Source: Avichristensenella sp031549905 (GTDB lineage Bacteria; Bacillota; Clostridia; Christensenellales; Aristaeellaceae). From it: 64,000 bases of DNA. The position numbers were made by a program, and so were the translations under genes. Location: contig JAVBPC010000020.1 of the NCBI GenBank assembly GCA_031549905.1, positions 1 to 64,000 of the forward strand, written 5' to 3'. Under the pieces are notes generated by a model. It ran no database searches and had not been told where the DNA came from. It saw only the letters and a list, made by a program, of their open reading frames with translations. Positions within the stretch are counted from its first letter, which is position 1; every line of letters starts with the position of its first letter. This document shows, one piece after another, positions 53,914 to 62,599 of the stretch.

Positions 53914-55823
53914 TCGCCCGCGCGCGGTCTTTGACGCGCTCCACGCTGGTGCGCTATATGGTGTCCTACACGGCGATCATCCTTGCGCTGGTGTTCGGCG
54001 TGGGCATTTTCATGAACAGAACATACGCATCCACCGTGCGCGAGAATATTATCGATTCTAACATCAACAAGCTGGCGACAATCCGCGCGCAAAACGAGCA
54101 GTACATCGCCTCCATGCTGACCATCGCTAACCAGATCGGCCTATCGCCGTACATCGAGCCCTTCCGCTTCAGCGAGCAGCCGGAAAAGGCGTACCACCTG
54201 AAAAAGCAGCTGGTCCCGTATACGGTGACGACCGGGTTTGTCAACCAGCTGTACCTGATCTTTGCGGAAGATACCTATCTTTATTCATCCTCCACATCAA
54301 TGCCGCTGGATCTGTTCCTTGATGACCTGATGCGCTTTGAATTAACCGCGCCGGAAACGCTGCTGTCGCTGATTCGCGGCGATGCGGCGCTTTCCATCTT
54401 GCCGTGCCAGAGAGTGGAAAGCCTGATGCTGGATGGCACCAGCGCCCAGATGGTCACGTTTATCGCGTCCGTCACGGATGCCGGGCGGAAGACAGCCAGC
54501 GCCATTTTCATGGTCAAGGAAAGCACATTCCACCAGTTGTTCGCCGATGAAATCAAGGAGCCGCGCGGCACCTACATCCTGACCGGCGACCAGGTGCTGG
54601 TGGCCGACCGGGGACTGCCGCTGCCGGATGACATGATTCTTTCCGCAGTAGAAGGGCTGACCGGTACGCTGGTCACAGAGATCACGAGCGATGGCACGGG
54701 CTACCTGCTGGTGGCGCAGGCCGCCGCGAAGCATCAGATGCGCTATGTCACGGTGATCCCGCTGTCCAGCATCCGGCAAAGCACGCTGCGCGCGCAGCTT
54801 GGGTTTGTGGGGTTTCTGCTGGCGCTGTCGGTGCCTTGCATGCTGCTAATCTTTTACTTATCGCGCCGCCACACGAAGCCCATTCGGGAGCTGCGGCATT
54901 TCCTGGGCGCGTCGGAGCCGTTCGCCGACGATTTTGAGGCGATTCACAGCGGGATTGAAGCGCTGATGGGGCAAAACGAGGACCTGTCCAGCAAGCTGGA
55001 TGAAAGCCTGCCCGCACTGCGCTCCGCGTTTATTCTGCACCTGGTGAAGGGCCGTTTCCGCGCCAGGGAAGATGCCGTAACGATGGCCGCGACGCTGGGT
55101 CTTTCCATCGATAAGCCGCATTACCTGGTGGCGCTGGTGACGCTGCCGCCGGAAGAAAGCGCGCGCTTCCGCATTGATGAGGCGATGGAGAAAGGCGGCA
55201 CCGCCGGGTACGGCGCGGAGCTTGTATCCAAGGAGCAGTTCCTGTTCGTGCTGTTTTCGCAGGATCAGACGGCGCTTGCCGACTGGCCGCAAAGGGTTGC
55301 GGCGGGGTTTGGCGCAATGGTATCGGAAAGCGCGGTGTATGATGACTTTGCCCGCATCGGCGGCGCGTATCTGGAGGCCAGCGCCGACTATGAAAACAGC
55401 GCCGTATCGGATGATACCAGCGCGCAGCGGTTCCAGGGCATGCAGGAGACAGGGCGCGGCGAAGACCAGCCGCCCGACCTGTCCAGGGTACATGCGCACC
55501 CGGTGATCCGCGAGATCATGCTGTTCATGGAGGAACACTTTGCAGACCCAAGCCTATCCATGAGCGCCATTGCAGACGCGTATTCGATCAGCTCGGTCCG
55601 CCTGTCGCTTGACTTCAAAGAGGCGGTGGGCATGAGCCCATCCGAATACCTGCTGCGCCTTCGGATGGAAAAAGCAAAGGCGCTGCTGTCTAAGACGGAA
55701 CTTTCCATCAAGGACATTTGCGCCCAGGTGGGGTATTATGACGCATCCGGGTTCATCCGGCGGTTTAAGAAGTACATGGGGGTAACGCCTGTGCAGTACC
55801 GGCAGGGGGTTACTGTGCAGTAG
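53910..55823 (+). CDS. membrane-bound AraC-family regulator (YesS-like)
   Basis: 637 residues from the GTG at 53910. Helix 1 at about 16-36, an extracytoplasmic sensor domain of about 250 residues, helix 2 at about 292-315, a cytoplasmic linker, and two AraC helix-turn-helix units at about 535-632 (LSMSAIADAYSISSVRLSLDFKEAVGM; IKDICAQVGYYDASGFIRRFKKYMG). These regulators sense an extracellular sugar or a loaded binding protein and activate the locus directly. Its 3' end overlaps the convergent VOC gene by 14 nt. Confidence 0.92.
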   Translation: MIARARSLTRSTLVRYMVSYTAIILALVFGVGIFMNRTYASTVRENIIDSNINKLATIRAQNEQYIASMLTIANQIGLSPYIEPFRFSEQPEKAYHLKKQLVPYTVTTGFVNQLYLIFAEDTYLYSSSTSMPLDLFLDDLMRFELTAPETLLSLIRGDAALSILPCQRVESLMLDGTSAQMVTFIASVTDAGRKTASAIFMVKESTFHQLFADEIKEPRGTYILTGDQVLVADRGLPLPDDMILSAVEGLTGTLVTEITSDGTGYLLVAQAAAKHQMRYVTVIPLSSIRQSTLRAQLGFVGFLLALSVPCMLLIFYLSRRHTKPIRELRHFLGASEPFADDFEAIHSGIEALMGQNEDLSSKLDESLPALRSAFILHLVKGRFRAREDAVTMAATLGLSIDKPHYLVALVTLPPEESARFRIDEAMEKGGTAGYGAELVSKEQFLFVLFSQDQTALADWPQRVAAGFGAMVSESAVYDDFARIGGAYLEASADYENSAVSDDTSAQRFQGMQETGRGEDQPPDLSRVHAHPVIREIMLFMEEHFADPSLSMSAIADAYSISSVRLSLDFKEAVGMSPSEYLLRLRMEKAKALLSKTELSIKDICAQVGYYDASGFIRRFKKYMGVTPVQYRQGVTVQ

Positions 55824-56187
55824 CGCGCATGTGAAAGCAGATGATGTTGCCATCCGGGTCGCGGAAATGGAAGGAGCGCGCGCCCCACGGCCAGGTGGTG
55901 GGGGTGGTGACGAAATCTACGCCGAGGGGCGCAAGGCGCGCGAATTCCGCATCCACATCGGCAACGTCAAAGCCGATAAGCACGTTGCCGCCGTGCATAG
56001 CGGGGTCGAGCGACATGCCCATGTCATCGCGCGCAGCGGATTTAGCGTAGAAGATGAGGGACATACCGCCCGCGGATAGCCCGCAGTGAATGTCATCGCC
56101 TTCCGCTGTTTCGCCAAATATCGCTTCGTAAAAAGCGCGCATCGCGGGAACGTTGCCCGTGAGGAAGCTTACATAGGAGTGTTTCAT
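55810..56187 (-). CDS. VOC (glyoxalase-fold) family protein
   Basis: 125 residues from the ATG at 56185-56187 (AAAGGAG 9 nt upstream; the open frame begins inside that site). Paired beta-alpha-beta modules: FLTGNVPAMRAFYEAIFGE and the C-terminal GARSFHFRDPDGNIICFHMR with a candidate metal-ligand pattern. Resembles VOC proteins used in resistance or small-molecule modification. Start of a minus-strand cluster, though its relation to the genes upstream is unclear. Confidence 0.85.
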   Translation of the reverse strand: MKHSYVSFLTGNVPAMRAFYEAIFGETAEGDDIHCGLSAGGMSLIFYAKSAARDDMGMSLDPAMHGGNVLIGFDVADVDAEFARLAPLGVDFVTTPTTWPWGARSFHFRDPDGNIICFHMRATAQ

Positions 56188-56229
56188 GGTAATGGCTCCT
56201 TTCACTTTTGCAAAATTGAAGATGCTGCA

Positions 56230-56883
56230 CTAGTGCTGCAGCAGTGTGTGAAGGCAATCCACCCACAAATCAGTCACCATTGCCAATGCTTTTATGCTGT
56301 CCCCATAATGCAAAGGGTTTTCGAGCGAATGATCCATGCCGGCCAGCACATGCAGCGTGCATGCAGGCAAGGCGCGCATTGCGCTGATGTTGTCTGCGGA
56401 ACAGTGGGGATCGTTATCGCCGACAACGACGGTGCATTTCATGCCACCTACATGCGGGATTAGCTTGTCCACCGGCGTAAGGAAAAAATGAGATACCGCC
56501 GCCGTGTCAAGCAACAGGGCTGTTTCAGCCGCGAACACCGTTCCGATGCTTTTGCTGGCAAAGATGATTTTGCGGTACTGTTCCGCATGCGCCATGCAGC
56601 GTTTTATTGCAGCATGACAATCGCGGAAAATTTGCCGGTGCGCCTCTTCCGTGTTGTCATGCCTTGCATTGGAACACTGAAAGAAATACTTTAGGTTCAG
56701 TACATCGCAGCCTGCCTGCAATGCCGTCTCGGTGCAATAATAAAGCAGCGGCATTTCGCAACTGTATCCCATGCCTGGGAAAACGACAACAAGCGCGCTT
56801 GAATCGCTTCTGCTTTGGAAAAGCACGTTATCGATGGTTATACCGTTTGCCGAAGCTATGGCGATGTTTTTTTCGGTGCTCAT
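56230..56883 (-). CDS. alpha/beta-hydrolase fold protein
   Basis: 217 residues. VVVFPGMGYSCEMPL is the oxyanion-strand region; the nucleophile would be S112 in S-K-S-I-G (a G-x-S-x-G variant); an Asp in VVGDNDPHC and a His in GMDHSLENP complete a plausible triad. No signal peptide. Substrate unknown. The codon and base composition look slightly AT-richer than neighbours. Twelve bp after the ACT-domain gene. Confidence 0.78.
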   Translation of the reverse strand: MSTEKNIAIASANGITIDNVLFQSRSDSSALVVVFPGMGYSCEMPLLYYCTETALQAGCDVLNLKYFFQCSNARHDNTEEAHRQIFRDCHAAIKRCMAHAEQYRKIIFASKSIGTVFAAETALLLDTAAVSHFFLTPVDKLIPHVGGMKCTVVVGDNDPHCSADNISAMRALPACTLHVLAGMDHSLENPLHYGDSIKALAMVTDLWVDCLHTLLQH

Positions 56884-56895
56884 CGGATGCCTCCT

Positions 56896-57258
56896 TCAGC
56901 GGCAGTCCATTCCGCTTTTCCGCAGCGCGCCCACCGCCGCATCCAACCGGTCCGCCTTGACCAGAATGTAATCCGTATCGTATGTGGATATGACGAAAAT
57001 GCTGATGCCCGCTTTTGCCAGCGCCCCGGCGATGCGGGAAAGAATGCCCACCAGCGAGAAATCCAGCGGACCTTCCACTTTTAGCGCGCGCCAGCCTGGT
57101 TCGCAAACCAATGCATCTGTTGGCGTTTTGCTGCTTTCGCACACCAGGGACAGTTCATCCCGTGTTTTTGTCAGCGAAATGAACCCTTCCGGCAGCTTTT
57201 CGGGCATCGCCGCCAGCTTCGCCACGGTGTATTCCGGCGTGAGGACCGAAAGTATCAT
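56896..57258 (-). CDS. ACT-domain protein (aspartate-kinase-like pair)
   Basis: 120 residues. The C-terminal half (KVEGPLDFSLVGILSRIAGALAKAGISIFVISTYDTDYILV) is a clear ACT-type fold; the N-terminal half seems a second, degenerate one. Stand-alone proteins of this type bind amino acids and act as sensors; here the ligand is unknown. Its ATG overlaps the GNAT gene stop by 4 nt. Confidence 0.82.
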   Translation of the reverse strand: MILSVLTPEYTVAKLAAMPEKLPEGFISLTKTRDELSLVCESSKTPTDALVCEPGWRALKVEGPLDFSLVGILSRIAGALAKAGISIFVISTYDTDYILVKADRLDAAVGALRKSGMDCR

Positions 57259-57704
57259 ACGGCACCCTCCGTTAAATCCAGCTTCATTTTCACTTTGCCA
57301 TCGCTCATTTCGCCCGTGGGCAGAAATCCAACGCTGCGATACAGCGCTTCGGCGATGGTATTGCCTTCTCTAAAATCCAGTGTGACGGCCTGTATGCCCA
57401 ATGCGCGCAGGTCATCCAGCACGCGGCGCATTGCGGCCTTGCCGTACCCGCGCCCCTGGTAGCGCTGATCAATCATGAAGCGCCAAAGATACGCGGTGTT
57501 TTTATCCGGGTTCATCATCAGCATCACAAAACCGACCATTTGATCATCGCTGAATATTGCGAAAGGGCGCGCGTGGTCGCGGTAGGCGTACGCCTGCGCC
57601 AGCGAGCGCTGGTTGGTCGCCACAAACGCTTTCTGGCTTTCCGCAACGGATAGCGTCATGCACGTTTCACAGTTATTCTTATCGATGGGGATAAGACTTA
57701 TCAT
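57255..57704 (-). CDS. GNAT N-acetyltransferase, copy 2
   Basis: 149 residues. The acetyl-CoA loop is QGRGYGKA (83-90). The N-terminal block ATNQRSLAQAY and the MIDQRYQGRGYG block are shared with the next protein. The family resembles BltD-like polyamine or small-amine acetyltransferases. Overlaps both neighbours by 4 nt, so ACT, GNAT and GNAT are coupled. Confidence 0.88.
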   Translation of the reverse strand: MISLIPIDKNNCETCMTLSVAESQKAFVATNQRSLAQAYAYRDHARPFAIFSDDQMVGFVMLMMNPDKNTAYLWRFMIDQRYQGRGYGKAAMRRVLDDLRALGIQAVTLDFREGNTIAEALYRSVGFLPTGEMSDGKVKMKLDLTEGAV

Positions 57705-58156
57705 GTGTTTCCTCCCGGCTGCGTTACATCCAGCGTCATCACGACCAGATCGCCGATCACCTCGCCCGTGGGCACGAACCCGTACCCGCGGTACAACGCA
57801 TCGGCAACAGTGTTGGTTTTTTCATAGTCCAACCCGACTGACTTCGCGCCGGCTTCCCTAAAAATGTCCAGCACAAGCCGCATCGCGGCCTTGCCGTACC
57901 CGCGCCCCTGGTAGCGCTGGTCAATCATGAAGCGCCACAGGTAGAAATCATCCTTTGCCGGGTGCAGGATCAGCATCGCAAACCCGACCATGCGATCATC
58001 ATCGTAGATGGCGTAAGGGTGCGCGCGGTCGCGGTAGATGTACGCCTGCGCCAGCGAGCGCTGGTTTGTGGCGATAAAAGCCTGTTGATCCTGCGAAACG
58101 GTAAGGGAGAGGCATTCCTCATAGTTGCCCCTGTCAATGGGAAGCAAACGGATCAT
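57701..58156 (-). CDS. GNAT N-acetyltransferase, copy 1
   Basis: 151 residues, first gene of the overlapping cluster. Same acetyl-CoA loop (QGRGYGKA). The DNA of this region (57885-57937) matches 57433-57485 of the other copy at 52 of 53 positions, including synonymous sites, so duplication or gene conversion is recent there, while the rest of the genes has diverged. No good ribosome site is visible; the palindrome at 58184 lies 28 bp upstream. Confidence 0.88.
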   Translation of the reverse strand: MIRLLPIDRGNYEECLSLTVSQDQQAFIATNQRSLAQAYIYRDRAHPYAIYDDDRMVGFAMLILHPAKDDFYLWRFMIDQRYQGRGYGKAAMRLVLDIFREAGAKSVGLDYEKTNTVADALYRGYGFVPTGEVIGDLVVMTLDVTQPGGNT

Positions 58157-58183
58157 AGCACGTTCTCGCTTTCATGCCTGCTT

Positions 58184-58348
58184 TAGGGTCATTCTGAAAA
58201 AGGGGAAACGATGCAATATGAGCGTCTTTTACGCCATATCGGCGTTGCAAAAGCTTGAAATAGCGCTGCTATTCCTGCGCCTTTGCGCCTTGATCTGGCG
58301 AAAAATCCGCGCCATCTTGCACATTTCCCCCTTTTCAGAACGACCCTA
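58184..58348. repeat. 165-bp imperfect palindrome, family with TAGCGCTGCTA apex
   Basis: Outer arms 58184-58220 and 58313-58348 (TAGGGTC-R-TTCTGAAAA…) match at about 31 of 36 positions; the inside also pairs (GCG…TACGCCATATC against GATCTGGCG…CGC). The apex TAGCGCTGCTA at 58261-58271 is the same as in the element at 6382-6544. It fills the space between recG and the GNAT operon and touches the end of recG. Confidence 0.82.
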
Positions 58349-60343
58349 GTTAAACCCCACATCCGTGCCGCCAAACCGCTGGAGCGCCGCCTCGCGCAGC
58401 AGTTGCGATTCGTGCGCGCGCAGCGGGTCGGCCAGCGTTTTTTCTACGGCGTCGCGCGCTTCCGCCAGCAGCCGCACATCGTTTGACAGCGCCGCGCCCG
58501 GCATCTCCGGCGCGCCGTGCTGCCGGGTGCCGAACCATTCACCCGGGCCGCGCAACTCCAGATCCTTCTGCGCGATGATGAACCCGTCCGTCGTATCGCA
58601 CAGCACATCCAACCGCTCGGATGCCTCGCCCAGCAGGAAGCAGTAGCTCTCCGCCGCGCCGCGCCCCACGCGCCCGCGCAGCTGGTGTAGCTGCGACAGC
58701 CCGAACCGGTCGGCGTTTTCAATCACCATAACGGAGGCGTTGGGCACATCCACGCCCACCTCCACCACCGTGGTGGCGACCAGCACATCGGCTTCACCCC
58801 TGGCGAACGCGGCGATGGCGTCGGCCTGCTCCTTGGGCTTCTGCTTGCCGTGCGCCAGCGAAAGGCGGAGGCCTTTCAGTGCGCCCTCAGCCAAATCCTT
58901 GTACATGACTTCGGCGGAGATGGCATCCATCGTGTCGCTTTCCTCCACCAGCGGGCACACGATATACACTTGCCGCCCGGCGGACGCCTGCGCGCGCAGG
59001 AAGCCGTACATGCCCTGACGCTTTGCCTCGGGCACCTGATGGGTCTTGATCGGCGTGCGGCCTGGGGGCAGCTCATCGACGATGGAGATATCCAAATCGC
59101 CGAACAGGATCAGCGACAGCGTGCGTGGAATCGGCGTTGCCGACAGCACCAGCACGTTCGCCGCCGGCCCGCGCGCCTTTTCGGCAAGCGCCGTCCGCTG
59201 CCTGACGCCAAAGCGGTGCTGTTCATCGGTAATAACCAACCCTAGGTTCTGATACTCGACCCCTTCGGACAGCAGCGCGTGCGTGCCGATGATGATCTGC
59301 GCGGTGCCGTCCGCGGCCATTTCCTTGGCGCGCCGCCTGTCCTTTTCGCCCATCTTGCCGGTCAGCAGCGCGAAGGTGATCCCCATCGGGGTCAGCAGCC
59401 TTTCGGCGGTCTTGGCATGCTGCGCGGCCAGCACTTCCGTGGGCGCCATCAGCGCGCCCTGGAACCCGGCTTTTGCCGCCAAGTACAGCGCGCCGAACGC
59501 CAGCGCCGTTTTGCCGCTGCCCACGTCTCCCTGCACCAGCCGTGCCATGGGGCCTCTGGCTTCCATATCCTTCGCGATTTCGGACAGAACGCGCCGTTGC
59601 GCTCCGGTCGGCGCGAAGGGCAGCCCGGCCCAGAACTCCGCCTGCAATGCTTCGCCGCCGGGGATCACCACCCCCACGGGGTTCCTGTGGCGCAGCTCCA
59701 GCAGATGCGTTTGGAACAGCGCCAGCTCCTCAAACGCCAGGCGGCGGCGGGCTTCCAGCAGCGCTTCCTGGGTTTCCGGGAAATGCGCCTGCCTAAGCGC
59801 AAACTGCTGCGGGCACAGGCTGTAGCGGCTGCGAAAGGTTTCCGGCAGGGGGTCGTCGAACCGGCCCGCGTCCAGCGCCGCGCGGATCAGGCTGCGCATC
59901 GTCTTGGGCGGCAGCGATTCGATGGGCTTGTACACCGGCTGTATGCAGCGCTCTTCCACAAAGCGCGGGTTGACGGCCATCAGCTGCCCGTTTTTGCCGC
60001 GCGTGATGCGGCCATAGAACCTGCGCGTATCGCCCGTGGGCAGGTTTTTCGCCATCCATGGCGTTTGGAACCATGTGCACGCAATGCCACCGGTGGCATC
60101 CTCAATGCGGGTGGTGACGTACACGCGCCCCCCGAGGCGCACCGTGCGCGCCTGGCGAGCGATCGTGCCGCAGAAGCACATCTCCTGCCCGGCGCGAAGG
60201 GAGGCGATGGGGGTATCCTGCGTCATGTCCTGATAGCCCGTGGGCAGGCGGCGCGCAAGGCTTTCGGGCGTGGAAAGGCCCGCCGCCTCCAACGATTGAA
60301 GGCGTGCGGGCCCTACTCCTTTTACATCAGCCCAGGAGAGCAT
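58346..60343 (-). CDS. recG: ATP-dependent DNA helicase RecG
   Basis: 665 residues from the ATG at 60341-60343. Helicase motifs: I GDVGSGKT (K278), II as the RecG-specific DEQH (D373) in DEQHRFG, III LSATPIPRT, and the RecG wedge domain upstream. Regresses stalled forks and branches Holliday junctions. The stop of fakA overlaps the start as TAATG. Length is normal. Its end coincides with the 165-bp palindrome. Confidence 0.97.
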   Translation of the reverse strand: MLSWADVKGVGPARLQSLEAAGLSTPESLARRLPTGYQDMTQDTPIASLRAGQEMCFCGTIARQARTVRLGGRVYVTTRIEDATGGIACTWFQTPWMAKNLPTGDTRRFYGRITRGKNGQLMAVNPRFVEERCIQPVYKPIESLPPKTMRSLIRAALDAGRFDDPLPETFRSRYSLCPQQFALRQAHFPETQEALLEARRRLAFEELALFQTHLLELRHRNPVGVVIPGGEALQAEFWAGLPFAPTGAQRRVLSEIAKDMEARGPMARLVQGDVGSGKTALAFGALYLAAKAGFQGALMAPTEVLAAQHAKTAERLLTPMGITFALLTGKMGEKDRRRAKEMAADGTAQIIIGTHALLSEGVEYQNLGLVITDEQHRFGVRQRTALAEKARGPAANVLVLSATPIPRTLSLILFGDLDISIVDELPPGRTPIKTHQVPEAKRQGMYGFLRAQASAGRQVYIVCPLVEESDTMDAISAEVMYKDLAEGALKGLRLSLAHGKQKPKEQADAIAAFARGEADVLVATTVVEVGVDVPNASVMVIENADRFGLSQLHQLRGRVGRGAAESYCFLLGEASERLDVLCDTTDGFIIAQKDLELRGPGEWFGTRQHGAPEMPGAALSNDVRLLAEARDAVEKTLADPLRAHESQLLREAALQRFGGTDVGFN

Positions 60344-61977
60344 TATTCCACCGACAGGATGTAGTTGTACACCGGCTGGCCGCCGCTGTGCATTTCCACA
60401 TCGCACAGCGAATACTGGCCCTGGAACGAGTCGGCCAGCGCCTGCGCCTCGTTTTCATCGGTGCCGTCGCCGTAGTACACGGTGATCAGCGAATCCTCAT
60501 CCGTCACCAGCATTTCCATCAGCTTTTCGGCCACGTCTACGGCCGTCTGCTCGCACACGGCGATCTTGCCGTTGTACAGGCCGATGAAGTCCCCGGTGTG
60601 GATGGTCAGCTGATCAAACTGCGAATCGCGGATGGCCACGGTGATCATGCCGCTTTTGACGCGCTCGGCGGCCTCGGTCATCTGGCGGGCGTTATCATCA
60701 GGCGGCAAATCCGGCTGACACGCCACCACGCCCGCCACGCCCATCGCTACGTTTTTGGTGGGGATGACGTACGCGGGGCGGCTGGCGATCTGCGCCGCCT
60801 GCTGTGCGGCCAGGATCACGTTTGAATTGTTGGGGAACACATAGACGGTTTTCGCGTGCACGCGGTTGATCGCCTCCGCCAGCGCTTCGATGCTGGGGTT
60901 CATGGTTTGCCCGCCGTCGACGATCAGGTCCACGCCCAGATCCTTGAAAATCGCAGAGAAGCCCTCGCCCAGCGACACGGCGACCATGCCGGCCTCTTTG
61001 TCGGGCTGCTTGTCCTGCTCCATGCGGCTGCGCTCACGGCGCTGTTCCACCATGTTTTCGATTTTCAGGTTGATCAACTCGCCCAGCGAAAGAGCAGCCT
61101 GCAGCGCCTTGCCAGGGTCGTTGGTGTGCACATGCACCTTCACCAGCGACAGGTCGCCCACCACCAGCACGCAGTCGCCGATGCGGTTCAGGCGGCGGCG
61201 GAAGGTGGCCACGTCATCGTCGGTGATCTGGGGATACAGGTTCTGGATCAGGAATTCGGTGCAGTATGCATACTTGATCTCACCGATGGCGTCATGATCG
61301 TCATCGAAGGATGCCTCGCCGTCGCCGGACATCGTGACTGACGCCTGCGGGATTTCTTCGCCCGTCAGCACCGCGTTCATCCCGGCGTAAATCAGCAGCA
61401 GGCCGCGCCCGCCGGCATCCACCACACCCGCCTGCTTCAGCACGGGCAGCATTTCCGGGGTGCGCTTTAGGATGCTTTCACCAGAGGACAGCATCACGCG
61501 GAACAGCGCTTCCAGGTCGTCCGGCTGCTTTTTCGCCTGCGCCTCCGCGTTTTCGGCCACGAACCTGGCAACGGTCAGGATGGTGCCCTCCTTGGGCTTC
61601 ATCATGGCCTTGTACGCGGTTTCCGCGCCGCTTTTCAGCGCGCGGGCGAATATGGGGGCCGTGATCTCGGCCTCGCCCTGCACGCCCTTGGCAAACCCGC
61701 GAAACAGCTGCGATAAGATAACGCCGGAGTTGCCGCGCGCGCCGCGCAGCGCGCCCTTGGCAAGCGCCTCGGCAGCTTCATCGGCGCGGATCAGTTCCCG
61801 CTGGTTTAGTTCCTTTACGGCCGACATGATCGTCAGGCTCATGTTTGTGCCGGTATCGCCATCCGGTACGGGGAAGACGTTCAGCGCGTCAACCGCCTCC
61901 CGGTTTTGTTCTAGCAGCGCCGCTCCCGCCATCACCATTTCGCGCAGGAGCAGGCCGTCCATTTTAGACTGCGCCAA
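60343..61977 (-). CDS. fakA: fatty acid kinase subunit A (DAK2 domain, YloV)
   Basis: 544 residues. The DAK2 kinase domain has PDGDTGTNM at 38-46 and GARGNSGVI; the C-terminal part is the DegV-like/FakA middle and C-terminal domains (VYVFPNNSNVILAAQQAA). FakA phosphorylates fatty acids delivered by a FakB protein; no fakB is in the window. Its position between asp23 and recG is the conserved Bacillota order. AGGAGG precedes the ATG. Confidence 0.95.
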   Translation of the reverse strand: MAQSKMDGLLLREMVMAGAALLEQNREAVDALNVFPVPDGDTGTNMSLTIMSAVKELNQRELIRADEAAEALAKGALRGARGNSGVILSQLFRGFAKGVQGEAEITAPIFARALKSGAETAYKAMMKPKEGTILTVARFVAENAEAQAKKQPDDLEALFRVMLSSGESILKRTPEMLPVLKQAGVVDAGGRGLLLIYAGMNAVLTGEEIPQASVTMSGDGEASFDDDHDAIGEIKYAYCTEFLIQNLYPQITDDDVATFRRRLNRIGDCVLVVGDLSLVKVHVHTNDPGKALQAALSLGELINLKIENMVEQRRERSRMEQDKQPDKEAGMVAVSLGEGFSAIFKDLGVDLIVDGGQTMNPSIEALAEAINRVHAKTVYVFPNNSNVILAAQQAAQIASRPAYVIPTKNVAMGVAGVVACQPDLPPDDNARQMTEAAERVKSGMITVAIRDSQFDQLTIHTGDFIGLYNGKIAVCEQTAVDVAEKLMEMLVTDEDSLITVYYGDGTDENEAQALADSFQGQYSLCDVEMHSGGQPVYNYILSVE

Positions 61978-62014
61978 TAGCGGACGCCTCCTTTGGTGGT
62001 ATTAGGTTTGCCCG

Positions 62015-62368
62015 TCAGACACGGATTCCTTCCACGGAAATGCTGACACGGCGCACCTTCACGCCCGCCATGCTCTCCAGCTTGTATTTGACCGTTTCGA
62101 TGGTGGATTCACACACCGCCACGATCGAGATTCCATATTCAACGATGATGAACAGCTCCACATCCAAGCTACCGTCCTCAGCCAGCTTGATCTGAACGCC
62201 GCGGGTCAGGTTTTCCCTGCCCAGCCATTCGACAATGCCGTCCTTGGCGCGCTTGGAGGACATGGCGACGATACCGTAGCATTCCACCGCAGCGTAACCC
62301 GCTACGCGCAGCAGCACATCCTCCGTAATGTGAATGGTGCCTAAATCGTTGATGATTTTGCACTCCAT
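62015..62368 (-). CDS. yloU: Asp23/Gls24 family envelope-stress protein (YloU)
   Basis: 117 residues from the ATG at 62366-62368 (AAGGAGGA 7 nt upstream; the frame extends upstream without need). Gls24 features: LGTIHITEDVLLRVAGYAAVECYGIVAM and VQIKLAEDGSLDVELFIIVEYGISI. Membrane-associated scaffold-type protein. First gene of the yloU-fakA-recG operon. Confidence 0.93.
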   Translation of the reverse strand: MECKIINDLGTIHITEDVLLRVAGYAAVECYGIVAMSSKRAKDGIVEWLGRENLTRGVQIKLAEDGSLDVELFIIVEYGISIVAVCESTIETVKYKLESMAGVKVRRVSISVEGIRV

Positions 62369-62428
62369 AGGGTTGTCCTCCTTCGGGAAATGGGCAACAT
62401 GAACCATAGGCCCAATCGCCCTTATACT

Positions 62429-62457
62429 ATTATACGTCTTTTTTGGATTTGATGCAA
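62429..62457 (-). promoter_or_regulatory. sigma-A promoter of the yloU-fakA-recG operon
   Basis: Minus strand: TTGCAT (62457-62452), 17-bp spacer, TATAAT (62434-62429). Confidence 0.82.
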
Positions 62458-62508
62458 CTGGAGCGGTTTTGACGCAACATTAAATGAATGAAGCATGCAG
62501 TTTGCCTA

Positions 62509-62537
62509 TTGACAAATGTGCACGACGGTTGTAGAAT
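62509..62537 (+). promoter_or_regulatory. sigma-A promoter of the BlaR1-like gene
   Basis: TTGACA 62509-62514, 17-bp spacer, TAGAAT 62532-62537; start codon at 62600. Confidence 0.88.
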
Positions 62538-62547
62538 GAATACATCG

Positions 62548-62563
62548 TACGACATATGTAGAA
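62548..62563 (+). promoter_or_regulatory. candidate BlaI/MecI-type operator
   Basis: TACGACATATGTAGAA matches the BlaI/MecI consensus TACTACANNTGTAGTA at 14 of 16 positions (counting the two N as matches) and lies just after the expected transcription start, a position suited to repression. A partial second half-site, TGTAGAATGA, occurs 25 bp upstream. No blaI gene lies in the window. Confidence 0.65.
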
Positions 62564-62599
62564 TGATGCGCATGGACGAAGCACCGAGGGGGGAAACCA

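Noticed and set aside
59279..60364. 361-codon plus-strand frame opposite recG
   Set aside because: recG is certain from its helicase motifs; the antisense frame is low complexity.
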